Source: GCA-2731375 sp002731375 (lineage in GTDB: Bacteria; Pseudomonadota; Alphaproteobacteria; GCA-2731375). Taken from it: a stretch of DNA of 64,000 bases. How positions within the stretch are numbered: the stretch's first letter is position 1; each line of letters starts with the position of its first letter. Under the pieces are notes generated by a model, which saw only the letters and a list, made by a program, of their open reading frames with translations, was not told the DNA's origin and ran no database searches. Positions 25,215-33,992 of this stretch are shown in pieces. Both the position numbers and the translations under genes were made by a program. The stretch lies in contig JASMDX010000049.1 of assembly GCA_030752605.1 (NCBI GenBank), forward strand, positions 1 to 64,000, read 5' to 3'.

Positions 25215-25877
25215 CTAGGCCGCGTCGTCCTTCAGGTTAGCGTCAAGATAATTGCCGACCTCTTTATTCACACGGTCCATCTTGCTTTGGAAGAAGTGCG
25301 TCGCGCCGGGGATCTTGCGGTAATCGATGGCGATGCCGCGCTGAGCCTGCAGGCGTTCGGCCAGGGCGGCGGCATCGGCCTCGGGTACGGTGTCGTCGCG
25401 ACTGCCGTGCACGATAAGACCGGAAGCGGGACAAGGCGCCAAAAAAGTAAAATCAAAATTATTGGCCGGCGGCGCGATGGAGATGAAGCCCGCGATTTCA
25501 GGCCGGCGCATGAGCAACTGCATGGAAATCCAAGCGCCAAAGGAATAGCCGCCAATCCAGCAAGTCTTAGCGTTGGCATTGATGCTTTGCAGCCAATCCA
25601 GCGCCGAGGCGGCATCGGAGAGCTCGCCAATTCCGTTGTCATAGCTGCCCTGGCTACGCCCGACACCGCGGAAATTAAAGCGCAGGACGGAGAATTCCCG
25701 CTCTACGAACGACTGATATAGATTATAGACAACTTTGTTATTCATGGTACCGCCGAAACGGGGGTGGGGGTGCAGCACGATCGCGATCGGCGCGTTGGTC
25801 TGTTCGCTTTCATGATACCGCCCTTCCAGCCGTCCGACCGGTCCGTTGAAAATTACTTCAGGCATGTTATTGGGCAC
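25215..25877 (-). CDS. Alpha/beta-hydrolase of the COG2945 type
   Basis: A 220-residue alpha/beta-hydrolase. The oxyanion/HPHP region is VLHPHPRFGGTMNNKV (about residues 34-49). The segment LRFNFRGVGRSQGSY follows, then the nucleophile elbow GGYSFGAW near residue 110, an acid in HGSRDDTVP, and the histidine in GATHFFQSK. This small-hydrolase group is widespread in proteobacteria and without a known substrate. The start could also be the second methionine (MPEVIF). It is divergent from cysE across about 290 bases that show no other gene. Confidence 0.82.
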   Translation of the reverse strand: MPNNMPEVIFNGPVGRLEGRYHESEQTNAPIAIVLHPHPRFGGTMNNKVVYNLYQSFVEREFSVLRFNFRGVGRSQGSYDNGIGELSDAASALDWLQSINANAKTCWIGGYSFGAWISMQLLMRRPEIAGFISIAPPANNFDFTFLAPCPASGLIVHGSRDDTVPEADAAALAERLQAQRGIAIDYRKIPGATHFFQSKMDRVNKEVGNYLDANLKDDAA

Positions 25878-26169
25878 TCCTTATGGTCGATGCTTCAACC
25901 TGGCTGTTCGGCAATCCGGGCGCAGGGAGCTATCGAAAGCTTCCATTATCGTCATATAAGGCACCGGGGAGTAGAATCGCAAGCCATTGCTGAACTTTCA
26001 CTGGGATTTTGCAGAATATTGTCCCAGTGCGGTGGATCTTGAACATTCATACTGGGCTAACTAGGTTAAATGGTAGCTGGGACTCATTGCACGATTAATA
26101 CGGCACTTGTATGTACGGGCACCTGGAACCGACGCGAAGAACTGGTGCGAAACAGGGTGGAGATGCGTG

Positions 26170-26940
26170 ATGTTTAAAACATTTGGCGAAGATATCGCGG
26201 CCTGCATGACGCGCGATCCTGCCGCACGCTCCAAATGGGAGGTCATTTTGGCCTATCCCGGCTTTCACGCCGTAGTCTATTACCGCATCGCGAAATGGTT
26301 CTGGGGCCGGAAATTCTTCCTCCTCGGCCGGGTCATCGCCCATATCGGGCGCATCGTGACCGGTATCGAGATCCACCCCGGCGCTACCATCGGCAGGGGC
26401 TTTTTCATTGACCATGGATTTGGCGTGGTGATTGGTGAAACGGCGGAAATCGGCGATAACGTCACTCTGTATCATGACGTCACTCTGGGCGGCATCGCAC
26501 CGTCTGTGGACACGGATGCGCAACGCCAGCGCAAACGCCACCCCACGCTCGGCGATGATGTAATTGTAGGCTCCGGCGCACAGATCCTGGGGCCGATTAC
26601 CGTCGGGGCCGGGGCCCGGGTCGGCGCCAACTCCGTTGCCCTGAACGATGTTCCGTCAGGCGCCACCGTGGTCGGCATTCCAGCCAAGGTCGCCCGTGGC
26701 CGCGCGCCCGAAAATACTGCTGATCACCCTGCCTTCACCGCCTATGGTACCCAGGCCGATATTCCTGATCCGGTGCAACAGGTAATCGATGCTCTGTTGG
26801 ACAAAGTGCAAGGCCTGTCCATGCAGGTCGAGAATCTGGAGCGCCGTTTAGCTGATGCCGACAAGACACGATGGGATGTTGGCGATGATGACAGCGCCAA
26901 AGAGACCGATGGCAGTGGCTGTATCGATAGAAACAATTAG
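26170..26940 (+). CDS. cysE: Serine O-acetyltransferase
   Basis: CysE acetylates serine to O-acetylserine, the first committed step of cysteine synthesis. The 256-residue protein has an N-terminal helical part and a left-handed beta-helix with IHPGATIGRGFFIDHGFGVV (catalytic His-Asp). The segments YHDVTLGG and RHPTLGDDVIVGSGAQILGP follow. The C-terminal 70 residues after the helix include a coiled-coil-like stretch (LLDKVQGLSMQVENLERRLA) and are longer than in E. coli. The start has GGAG 8 bases upstream. Only 9 bases separate it from the cysteine desulfurase gene, so cysteine synthesis and sulfur mobilisation are coupled here. Confidence 0.95.
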   Translation: MFKTFGEDIAACMTRDPAARSKWEVILAYPGFHAVVYYRIAKWFWGRKFFLLGRVIAHIGRIVTGIEIHPGATIGRGFFIDHGFGVVIGETAEIGDNVTLYHDVTLGGIAPSVDTDAQRQRKRHPTLGDDVIVGSGAQILGPITVGAGARVGANSVALNDVPSGATVVGIPAKVARGRAPENTADHPAFTAYGTQADIPDPVQQVIDALLDKVQGLSMQVENLERRLADADKTRWDVGDDDSAKETDGSGCIDRNN

Positions 26941-26949
26941 AGACACTTC

Positions 26950-28086
26950 ATGAATGCAGCCGAGCCGATCTATCTGGACTATAATGCCACTGCCCCAATC
27001 CGCGAGGAGGTGATCGCGCTGATAGTGGAAATCATGGCGACGGTGGGCAATGCCTCCTCGGTGCATCAGGCGGGACGCAGGGCCCGCGCCCGCATCGACA
27101 AGGCGCGCCAGCAGGTCGCCGACATGGTCGGTGCACCGGTCAAGAACGTTATTTTCACCTCCGGAGGTACCGAATCTGACAATCTGGCCCTGCGCGGTTT
27201 CGGCCCACGGCATCTGATCGTCTCAGGCATCGAACATGGCGCCATCCTAGCCCCGGCCCTGCTGCTGGACAGGGACGCAGCGATTGTCGATGTGGATCAA
27301 CAGGGCCGGGTGGACCTGGACGCCCTGAAGGCGGCCTTGGCTGCATCCGACGACCCAGCCCTAGTCTCTTTAATGCTGGCCAACAATGAAACCGGCGTTA
27401 TCCAGCCGGTAGCCGAGGTGGCGGAAATCGCCCAGGCCCATGACGCTCTTTTACATTGCGACGCCATTCAGGGCGCCGGCAAGATCGCCGTCGATATCAA
27501 TGAACTGGGCGCGGATCTACTCTCCCTCTCGGCCCACAAGATTGGTGGACCGCACGGAGTCGGTGCCCTGGTAATGCACGAAGACCGCACCGTTTTGGCG
27601 CAAATGGTCGGCGGCGGCCAAGAGATGGGCCGCCGTTCGGGCACCGAGAACGTTGCTGGAATCGCCGGCTTTGGCGAGGCCGCCAGGCTGGCGTCCGAAG
27701 AATTGGCGGAATTCGCCAAACTGGCCCAGCTGCGCGATACAATGGAAGACCGCCTGGCCCAGATCGCGCCAGCCCGCAAAGTGGTCGGCGCTGAAGCCGC
27801 CCGCGTGCCGAACACCTCCTGCGTGACCATGCCCGGTGTCCGCTCGGACACTCAGGTCATGGCGCTCGATCTGGCTGGTATCGCGGTTAGTGCGGGCTCC
27901 GCCTGTTCCTCCGGCAAGGTCTCCGCCAGCCACGTGCTGGACGCCATGGGCATCGAGTTGGATGAAGCCATGACTGCTATCCGGGTCAGCCTAGGCCGGA
28001 ATACCACCTCAGTCGAGATAGAGCGTTTCCTGACCGCATGGGCCGAAATCTACCGCCGCAATAGCGCCCATAGCAATGCGGCCTGA
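26950..28086 (+). CDS. Cysteine desulfurase (IscS/NifS family)
   Basis: A 378-residue PLP enzyme that removes sulfur from cysteine as a persulfide for Fe-S cluster or thio-cofactor synthesis. The N-terminus YLDYNATAPIREEV and the TSGGTESDNLALRG phosphate-binding loop are typical. The PLP lysine is in SLSAHKIGGPHGVGAL, and the catalytic cysteine is in SAGSACSSGKVSASHVL (about residue 318). The short active-site loop fits group I (IscS/NifS). It is between cysE and a 2Fe-2S ferredoxin gene. No iscU or hscBA is adjacent, so it may be a housekeeping paralogue serving tRNA thiolation or a Suf pathway. Confidence 0.93.
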   Translation: MNAAEPIYLDYNATAPIREEVIALIVEIMATVGNASSVHQAGRRARARIDKARQQVADMVGAPVKNVIFTSGGTESDNLALRGFGPRHLIVSGIEHGAILAPALLLDRDAAIVDVDQQGRVDLDALKAALAASDDPALVSLMLANNETGVIQPVAEVAEIAQAHDALLHCDAIQGAGKIAVDINELGADLLSLSAHKIGGPHGVGALVMHEDRTVLAQMVGGGQEMGRRSGTENVAGIAGFGEAARLASEELAEFAKLAQLRDTMEDRLAQIAPARKVVGAEAARVPNTSCVTMPGVRSDTQVMALDLAGIAVSAGSACSSGKVSASHVLDAMGIELDEAMTAIRVSLGRNTTSVEIERFLTAWAEIYRRNSAHSNAA

Positions 28087-28104
28087 GCCGGGCTAGGTAA
28101 CTTC

Positions 28105-28437
28105 ATGCCTCGAATTATCTTTATCTCCGCCGACGGTTCTCAGCAATGGGAAGTTGAAGCACCCGTTGGTGGCTCGGTCATGGACATCGCCGTCCGCAAC
28201 GATATCGATATGGAAGGTACCTGCGAGGGCAATCTAGCGTGCTCCACCTGCCATGTCATTGTGGATCCAGACTGGAATGGTAAAATCCCAGCCCCCGTGG
28301 AAGACGAGCAAGACATGTTGGACCTGGTATTTGGCCTCAAGCGCACCTCGCGCCTGTGTTGCCAGATCATTATGACTCCAGCGCTGGATGGCTTGACCCT
28401 GCGCCTGCCGGAGGCAAGCCGGAACCTGTTGGGTTAG
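28105..28437 (+). CDS. 2Fe-2S ferredoxin, adrenodoxin type
   Basis: A 110-residue ferredoxin with the cluster ligands in CEGNLACSTCHV and CCQI, that is C-x5-C-x2-C followed by a late Cys. This is the pattern of ISC/adrenodoxin-type ferredoxins. The acidic stretch VEDEQDMLDLVFGLKRTSRL before the last ligand is a partner-binding region in the family. It would donate electrons to Fe-S assembly or a cytochrome P450. It is 18 bases downstream of the cysteine desulfurase gene. Its stop codon overlaps the stop of the convergent DUF35 gene by four bases. Confidence 0.93.
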   Translation: MPRIIFISADGSQQWEVEAPVGGSVMDIAVRNDIDMEGTCEGNLACSTCHVIVDPDWNGKIPAPVEDEQDMLDLVFGLKRTSRLCCQIIMTPALDGLTLRLPEASRNLLG

Positions 28438-28838
28438 ACGGGGCGAAATTTCGGTAGTGTCACGGTTTCCGTCACCGCGTCAAAGACAGCTTCAACCGCC
28501 ATATCCGCCGTCACCGCATCCGGGTCGCAATCGATGATGTTGGAAGCCATGCGCACCCCTTCCGCTAACTCGACCAAGGCCACTACATACGGCACTTCGC
28601 AGCCATAGACATCACCCGGCACCGGATGGCGCACCACGATCCAGCTGTAGACCGTACCCTTGCCGCTAACGTCCTGCCACTCACTCTCGGCGCAATGGCA
28701 TTTCGGGCAGTAGCGTTCCGGCGGCAGACGTTTCGCGCCGCATCCGCTACAGCATTGCACGCTTAAACGCCCATCCCGGCAGGCGGACCAGAACGGCTCC
28801 GTATCGGCGTCGGGAACGGGAACAGGCTTGTTGTACAT
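28434..28838 (-). CDS. DUF35 zinc-ribbon/OB-fold protein, partner of the thiolase-like protein
   Basis: A 134-residue DUF35 (ChsH2-type) protein. The N-terminal rubredoxin-like zinc ribbon has CSGCGAKRLPPERYCPKCHC, and an OB-fold follows (SGKGTVYSWIVVRHPVPGDV, then LVELAEGVRMASNIIDCDPD). Such proteins bind acyl-CoA and pair with thiolase-like proteins or MaoC hydratases; steroid degradation provides the best-known example. It lies 15 bases after the thiolase-like gene, so the two are likely subunits of one complex. Confidence 0.88.
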   Translation of the reverse strand: MYNKPVPVPDADTEPFWSACRDGRLSVQCCSGCGAKRLPPERYCPKCHCAESEWQDVSGKGTVYSWIVVRHPVPGDVYGCEVPYVVALVELAEGVRMASNIIDCDPDAVTADMAVEAVFDAVTETVTLPKFRPV

Positions 28839-28853
28839 ACCGCGTCTCAGCCC

Positions 28854-30011
28854 TCAATTCCGCAAGACCAAGGCCGAGCCAACGGTCATGGCACCAGCGG
28901 TGGTCAGGGCGATCTCGGCGCCCGGAACCTGTCGGGGCCCGGCATCGCCGCGCAGTTGATCCACTGCCTCCACCACATGGTTGAGGCCATGGATATAGGC
29001 CTCGGACAATAGACCGCCATGGGTATTCAGCGGCAAGGCGCCATCGCGGGCAATGCGCCCGCCCTGGACGAAATTCGGCCCCTCGCCCGGCTTGCAGAAA
29101 CCAAGGCCCTCTAACTGCGCCACCACGCTATAGGTGAAGCAATCATAGATCTCCGCCACATCGATATCTTCCGGCCCGATGCCGGCGCCGCCCCACAGGT
29201 CATGGGCGATATAGGCGGAATAGTTTTCCGAATGGTCCTCCCAGCGCAGACAATCGAACAGATCATCACCCTGATTAGCGCCGCCGCCGTTGGCACCGCT
29301 CATCACGTAAACCGGGGCATGGCGCATGTCCTGGGCCCGTTCAGCCGAGGTCACTAGGACGGCGCAGGCGCCATCGCTTTCAAGGCAGATATCCAGCATA
29401 CGAAACGGATCGACGATGGGTCGGGCCGACATATAATCGTCCATGGTGATAGGTTGGCGCTGCATGGCGCGTGGATTAAGTGCGGCATTGCCGCGAAAGG
29501 TCACGGCCAGTATGCCCAGCTGTTCCGATGTAGTACCGTACTTGATCATATGGCGGCGGCACCACATGGCCATGGCCTGGGGATAGGTGATCCAGCCGAA
29601 CGGCGCAGTGAACTGCGTGATGCCGTGGGCATGCATATCCCTGCCCCCGCCCAGGCGGAGTCCGGACCGTCCATTCATGGCGCGAAAGCATAAGACGTTC
29701 TTGGCCAGACCAGCCTCGATCGCCGCAATGGCATTCAGCACCACAAGGTTGGCCGCGTTGCCACCGCCCGCGATATCAAGGGCATATTGCGCTGCCTCGA
29801 TCCCCATGGCACCGGCCACGGACATCGCCGGCACGGAATCGTTGAACTGAAAGCTTACCAGACCATCGACGTCTTCGGGTGCCAGGCCCGCGTCATCAAT
29901 CGCGTTCAAACAAGCCTCCGCCGCGAGGTTCAACACCGTGGTGCCAGAATTCTTGGAGTAGTCCGTATAGCCGGTGCCGGCGATGGCGTATTTATCCCGC
30001 AAGGTCCACAT
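28854..30011 (-). CDS. Thiolase-superfamily (SCP-x/Ltp2-like) protein without nucleophilic cysteine
   Basis: A 385-residue thiolase-fold protein. The position of the thiolase nucleophile reads AGGGNAANLV (residues 81-90), with no cysteine. The C-terminal GHP and CxG motifs are also altered (NTHGGLLSEAYIHGLNHV and TTAGAMTVGS). Proteins of this subgroup that pair with DUF35 partners, such as Ltp2 of steroid catabolism, act as retro-aldolases on 3-hydroxyacyl-CoAs rather than thiolases. That function is inferred here. Upstream is an enoyl-CoA hydratase gene 18 bases away, and downstream the DUF35 gene. Confidence 0.85.
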   Translation of the reverse strand: MWTLRDKYAIAGTGYTDYSKNSGTTVLNLAAEACLNAIDDAGLAPEDVDGLVSFQFNDSVPAMSVAGAMGIEAAQYALDIAGGGNAANLVVLNAIAAIEAGLAKNVLCFRAMNGRSGLRLGGGRDMHAHGITQFTAPFGWITYPQAMAMWCRRHMIKYGTTSEQLGILAVTFRGNAALNPRAMQRQPITMDDYMSARPIVDPFRMLDICLESDGACAVLVTSAERAQDMRHAPVYVMSGANGGGANQGDDLFDCLRWEDHSENYSAYIAHDLWGGAGIGPEDIDVAEIYDCFTYSVVAQLEGLGFCKPGEGPNFVQGGRIARDGALPLNTHGGLLSEAYIHGLNHVVEAVDQLRGDAGPRQVPGAEIALTTAGAMTVGSALVLRN

Positions 30012-30029
30012 TGCGCCGTACTCCGCGTT

Positions 30030-30827
30030 TCAATCCTGTTCGTATTCGGGCGGCCGCTTGTCCTTGAAGGCCAGCAGTCCCTCCATGGCATCCCGCTCGG
30101 TCGTAGCATAATTATGCACGAATTCCAGCTCCATGCGCAGACCTGTTTGCAGATCACCCGCCAGGCCGCGATTGACCAAATATTTCGCGCCCTTCAATCC
30201 GACAGCGCTATGCTTCGCCATGGCCTGGCATAAAACCATCGAATCCGCCTCCAGGTGGCAATCGGGAAAGACCCGGCCAATCAGACCTATGCGTTGCGCT
30301 GCCGCTGCATCCAGAAATTCCCCGCTGAGTATCAGGAACTTGGCGCCCATGGCGCCAATGGCCCGGGGTAACCGCTGGGAGCCGCCGGCACCCGGCAATT
30401 GCCCAAAATTCAGATGCCCGTCACCGATCCGCGCGCCTTCAGCGGCAAGGGCCATATCGCAGGCCAACAGCAATTCCAAGCCACCTGCCACACAGGCGCC
30501 GTTCACTACCGCCACATAGATCTTCGTGGATTGCTCTATACGATTCAGCAGAGTATGGAAACTCTCCAGGAAATCCCGGAACGCATCCGGTGCCTGGTAC
30601 AAAGATATATACCCGGCCAGATCACCACCGGCGGAAAACGCCTTGCCCGCACCCGTAAGACGCACCACGCGGGTATCCGGCCACCCGTCCAGTTCCTCCA
30701 CCATCGCGCCAAGAGCCGCGATTGTATCGCCATCCAACGGGTTCAGCTTATCCGGCCGATTCAACGTCAGGGTGGCGACGGCGCCGTCGCACCGCAATAA
30801 AACAGCCGCGGCCTGGTCGCTCATCAT
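30030..30827 (-). CDS. Enoyl-CoA hydratase/isomerase family protein
   Basis: A 265-residue crotonase-fold protein. The oxyanion-hole segments are AGKAFSAGGDLAGY (about residue 65) and NGACVAGGLELLLACDMALA. The hydratase glutamate positions fall in GDGHLNFGQLPGAGGSQRLP, where the first Glu is not obvious, so an isomerase or hydrolase role is possible. The start has GGAGG 7 bases upstream. It is first in the minus-strand group hydratase, thiolase-like, DUF35 and is divergent from fadD. Hydration followed by retro-aldol cleavage would be a coherent pair of steps. Confidence 0.87.
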   Translation of the reverse strand: MMSDQAAAVLLRCDGAVATLTLNRPDKLNPLDGDTIAALGAMVEELDGWPDTRVVRLTGAGKAFSAGGDLAGYISLYQAPDAFRDFLESFHTLLNRIEQSTKIYVAVVNGACVAGGLELLLACDMALAAEGARIGDGHLNFGQLPGAGGSQRLPRAIGAMGAKFLILSGEFLDAAAAQRIGLIGRVFPDCHLEADSMVLCQAMAKHSAVGLKGAKYLVNRGLAGDLQTGLRMELEFVHNYATTERDAMEGLLAFKDKRPPEYEQD

Positions 30828-30946
30828 GTCGTCTCCTCCGCTCCGGCTGGAATTATTTTTTACGCATTGAGTTGATTTGGCTATATCTTTCGGCCATCGC
30901 CAGGGTATCCGAAGCTGGTAACTTGGCCAACAGGAAGGGGACAATC

Positions 30947-32578
30947 ATGATGGACAAACCATGGGGTAAGAATTACGAATCAGGCGTGCCGCACGAGATT
31001 GATGCGGATGCCTATCCCTCCATTTGGGCCATGTCGGCAGCGGCCATCGCAAAACATGGCGATGCCATTGCTTTTAGTAATTTCGGCGCGGATCTGAGCT
31101 TTAACGACATCGACCGCTTGTCGGAAAACCTGGCCGCCTATCTGCAGTCAGAGCTGGGGCTGAAAAAGGGCGATAGAGTGGCCATCATGTCGCCCAACAT
31201 CATGGCCTTTCCCGTGACCATGTTCGCCAACATGCGGGCCGGTCTGGTGCAGGTCAACGTCAACCCGCTGTATACCCCGCGCGAGCTGCAGCATCAGTTG
31301 AACGATGCCGATACCGATACCATCATCATCTTTTCCGGCTCGACCCCAGTGCTGGCCGAGATCATCGCCGAGACCTCGATCAAGAATGTTATAGTCGCCG
31401 ACTTAGGCGATTGCGGCAACGGCGCTCTGCCCAGCCCGCCCACCGATGAACGGCTCTCGGACGTGGTAAAATTCACGGACGCCATGGCGCGGAGCGAAAA
31501 ACATACATTCACCCCGGTCGATATTTCAGGCGAAGATTTGTTGTATTTGCAGTACACTGGCGGCACCATGGGCCTGTCCAAGGGCGCCACCCTGACCCAT
31601 CGCAATCTGGTCGCCAATATTATCCAGATCACGACATTCCTGGGCGCGTGGATCAGGGAGGGCGAGGAAGTGGTAGTCACCGCCATTCCGCTTTATCACA
31701 TCTTTGCCCTGATGGTGAATTGCCTGTCCTATTTCTCCAAGGGCGGACGCAATGTTCTGATTACCAACCCGCGCGACATGCCGGGATTTGTCAAGGAATT
31801 GGGCAACTACAAGTTCTCGGTGATCACCGGCGTCAACACTCTATTCAATGGTCTGCTGCATACGCCGGGCTTCGCCGAACTGGACTTCTCCGCGCTGAAA
31901 CTATCAGCGGGCGGCGGCACCGCCATTCAGGAGGCCATATCGAACAAATGGCGCGAGGTGACGGGCCTGCACATTACCGAGGGCTATGGCCTGTCGGAGA
32001 CCTCCCCCGTGGTCACCTTCAACGTGGCGGGGCGTGACGAATTCACCGCCACCATCGGCATTCCCATGCCTTCGACGGACGTGACCTTGCGCGATGATGA
32101 CGGCAACCAGGTCGCCATGGGCGAACCAGGCGAACTTTGCGTCATGGGCCCCCAGGTCATGACCGGCTATTGGCGTAAGCCAGAGGAGACAGCGGCAGTG
32201 ACCACAGCGGACGGTTATTTCCGTACCGGTGACATCGCCATACTGACACCGGAGGGCCGACTCAAGATTGTCGACCGCAAGAAGGATATGATCCTGGTCT
32301 CGGGCTTCAACGTCTATCCCAACGAGATCGAGGCCGTGGTCGCCAATATGGACAGCGTGCTGGAAGCCGCCTGCATTGGCGTGCCGGATGCGCAAACCGA
32401 CGAAGCGGTAAAATTATTCGTGGTCAAAATGCCCGAAGCGGAGGTCAGCGCCAAGGATGTGATCGCCTTTTGCCGGGAAAATCTTACAGCCTACAAAGTA
32501 CCCAAGCAGATCGCCTTCATCGGCGAGTTGCCGAAATCCCCGGTTGGCAAGATCCTGCGGCGAGAGCTGCGCGGCTAA
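30947..32578 (+). CDS. fadD: Long-chain fatty acid-CoA ligase
   Basis: A 543-residue class I acyl-CoA synthetase of the FadD type. The P-loop signature is LQYTGGTMGLSKGATLTHRN (about residue 203), in which the usual Thr-Thr is Thr-Met. ITEGYGLSETSPVVTFNV and YFRTGDIAILTPEGRLKIVD follow, and DRKKDMILVSGFNVYPNEIE is the FadD signature. The catalytic lysine is in SPVGKILRRELRG at the end. The start MMDKPWGKN has AGGAAGGGG upstream. It is divergent from the hydratase gene. Its stop overlaps the convergent GST-like gene by four bases. Confidence 0.9.
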   Translation: MMDKPWGKNYESGVPHEIDADAYPSIWAMSAAAIAKHGDAIAFSNFGADLSFNDIDRLSENLAAYLQSELGLKKGDRVAIMSPNIMAFPVTMFANMRAGLVQVNVNPLYTPRELQHQLNDADTDTIIIFSGSTPVLAEIIAETSIKNVIVADLGDCGNGALPSPPTDERLSDVVKFTDAMARSEKHTFTPVDISGEDLLYLQYTGGTMGLSKGATLTHRNLVANIIQITTFLGAWIREGEEVVVTAIPLYHIFALMVNCLSYFSKGGRNVLITNPRDMPGFVKELGNYKFSVITGVNTLFNGLLHTPGFAELDFSALKLSAGGGTAIQEAISNKWREVTGLHITEGYGLSETSPVVTFNVAGRDEFTATIGIPMPSTDVTLRDDDGNQVAMGEPGELCVMGPQVMTGYWRKPEETAAVTTADGYFRTGDIAILTPEGRLKIVDRKKDMILVSGFNVYPNEIEAVVANMDSVLEAACIGVPDAQTDEAVKLFVVKMPEAEVSAKDVIAFCRENLTAYKVPKQIAFIGELPKSPVGKILRRELRG

Positions 32579-33339
32579 AATTCCAATGGCAGAGATAGAT
32601 ACCGCTCGTACATCTTGCTTCGGTGTTCCAGTAATATGGGATCAATGAACAAGGTCTCGGGCGCCGTGTAGGGCCCGCGCAAGCGTTTGGGCATGGGGTT
32701 GAGATCCTCGGCCATAGGGGCCACCAATTGCGAAAAACAAGCCCAGTACAAATCGGCGGCGGTGAATTCATCGCCCACGAAGTATTCGCTGCCTCTGCCC
32801 GCCTGGGTCTCCAACCTGGCAGCCAGCATGGCCAGAATATCGGCGCATATGCCGTTCGCCCTTGCCGCCCCCGCGCTGGTATAGCCATAGCGGCCGGCCA
32901 AGGTATTGGGCAGTTGCCGGGCCGCCGGATCGGTGATAGCGGCGCGCATGACATCTATCATCACCAGACGCCGCTGCCAGGCCAGGCCACCCTCGGATGC
33001 CATTTCAGTGATCAGGCCGAACATCTCGGCCCGTTCGGCAGAAGACACGGGCACTAGGCGGGGCTCAGGCGCCAGGCGTTCGGCCAGCATGACGATCTCG
33101 CACCAACCGACACGAGGGGTCTCATCCTCGAAGACGGCGACGGGAGCGTTGCGGTGGCCGGTCCAGGCGAATAATTCCAGATTTTCCTGAGCGCCCTTCT
33201 GGCCTACGGCAATGAAAGGATACTGCTTGTATTCAAAGAGATATTTCGCCGACTGGCTCCACGGTCCCGGCACTCCCATGGTCAGCGCCAGGCGCAATCC
33301 TGGCTGATCTTTGGCGTCATCCACATGTACGTAATTCAC
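32575..33339 (-). CDS. Glutathione S-transferase-like protein
   Basis: A 254-residue protein with an all-helical C-terminal domain carrying the GST N-capping motif in YFVGDEFTAADLYWACFSQL. The N-terminal part is thioredoxin-like but poorly matched: the segment PGPWSQSAKYLFEYKQYPFI replaces the usual active-site start, with Ser as a candidate catalytic residue. The region TGHRNAPVAVFEDETPRVGW corresponds to the cis-Pro and glutathione-binding part. The role is unknown; it is convergent with fadD. Confidence 0.75.
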   Translation of the reverse strand: MNYVHVDDAKDQPGLRLALTMGVPGPWSQSAKYLFEYKQYPFIAVGQKGAQENLELFAWTGHRNAPVAVFEDETPRVGWCEIVMLAERLAPEPRLVPVSSAERAEMFGLITEMASEGGLAWQRRLVMIDVMRAAITDPAARQLPNTLAGRYGYTSAGAARANGICADILAMLAARLETQAGRGSEYFVGDEFTAADLYWACFSQLVAPMAEDLNPMPKRLRGPYTAPETLFIDPILLEHRSKMYERYLSLPLEF

Positions 33340-33419
33340 GGCCTTGCTCCATCCATCTCAAATTCCTCTGCCCATACTCATGAGCATGTGGCATTCTTTG
33401 TGCTGGAGAATAGCTGAAT

Positions 33420-33992
33420 ATGAGCAAAGCGTTCACAAAAGAAACCGATGGCGAAGACGACGAGCTGCCTGAGCTTGCAGCCCCCCTACCGCCAGGTACA
33501 AAAAATTACCTGACGCCCGAGGGCCATGCCCGCCTGACCGATGAGTTGCAGCAACTGCACCGGGTGGAGCGGCCACGGGTTGTCGACATCGTCTCCTGGG
33601 CGGCTGGCAATGGCGACCGTTCGGAAAACGGCGACTATCTTTATGGAAAAAAGCGCCTGCGCGAGATCGACCGCCGCGTGCGCTATCTGATGAAACGCCT
33701 GGAAATTGCGGAGGTGGTGCATCTGGAAAAACAAAAGAACCGTGAGCAGGTTTTCTTTGGTGCCACAGTGACCTATGCCGACAGCAACGACCCAGAACAC
33801 ACTGAACGCACAGTGCGCATCGTCGGCGCGGACGAGGCGCGCCAGGAACATGGCGAGGTAAGTTGGGTCTCTCCCATCGCCCGCGCCCTGCACAAGGCCG
33901 CGGAAGGCGATATCGTCAAGCTACGCACGCCATCGGGTATCGAGGAAATCGAGGTCGTCGAAATCAGCTTCACCGGGTCAACGCTGGCCTGA
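33420..33992 (+). CDS. greB: Transcription elongation factor GreB
   Basis: A 190-residue Gre factor that enters the RNA polymerase secondary channel and stimulates cleavage of backtracked RNA. The N-terminal coiled-coil domain has NYLTPEGHARLTDELQQLHR. The acidic loop at its tip is GDRSENGDYLYGKKRLREID, containing the catalytic acidic pair. The FKBP-like C-terminal domain includes VFFGATVTY and VSWVSPIARALHKAAEGDIV, and the latter spelling is GreB rather than GreA. A 25-residue acidic N-terminal extension is present. Its last 15 bases overlap a broken universal stress protein gene on the opposite strand. Confidence 0.93.
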   Translation: MSKAFTKETDGEDDELPELAAPLPPGTKNYLTPEGHARLTDELQQLHRVERPRVVDIVSWAAGNGDRSENGDYLYGKKRLREIDRRVRYLMKRLEIAEVVHLEKQKNREQVFFGATVTYADSNDPEHTERTVRIVGADEARQEHGEVSWVSPIARALHKAAEGDIVKLRTPSGIEEIEVVEISFTGSTLA

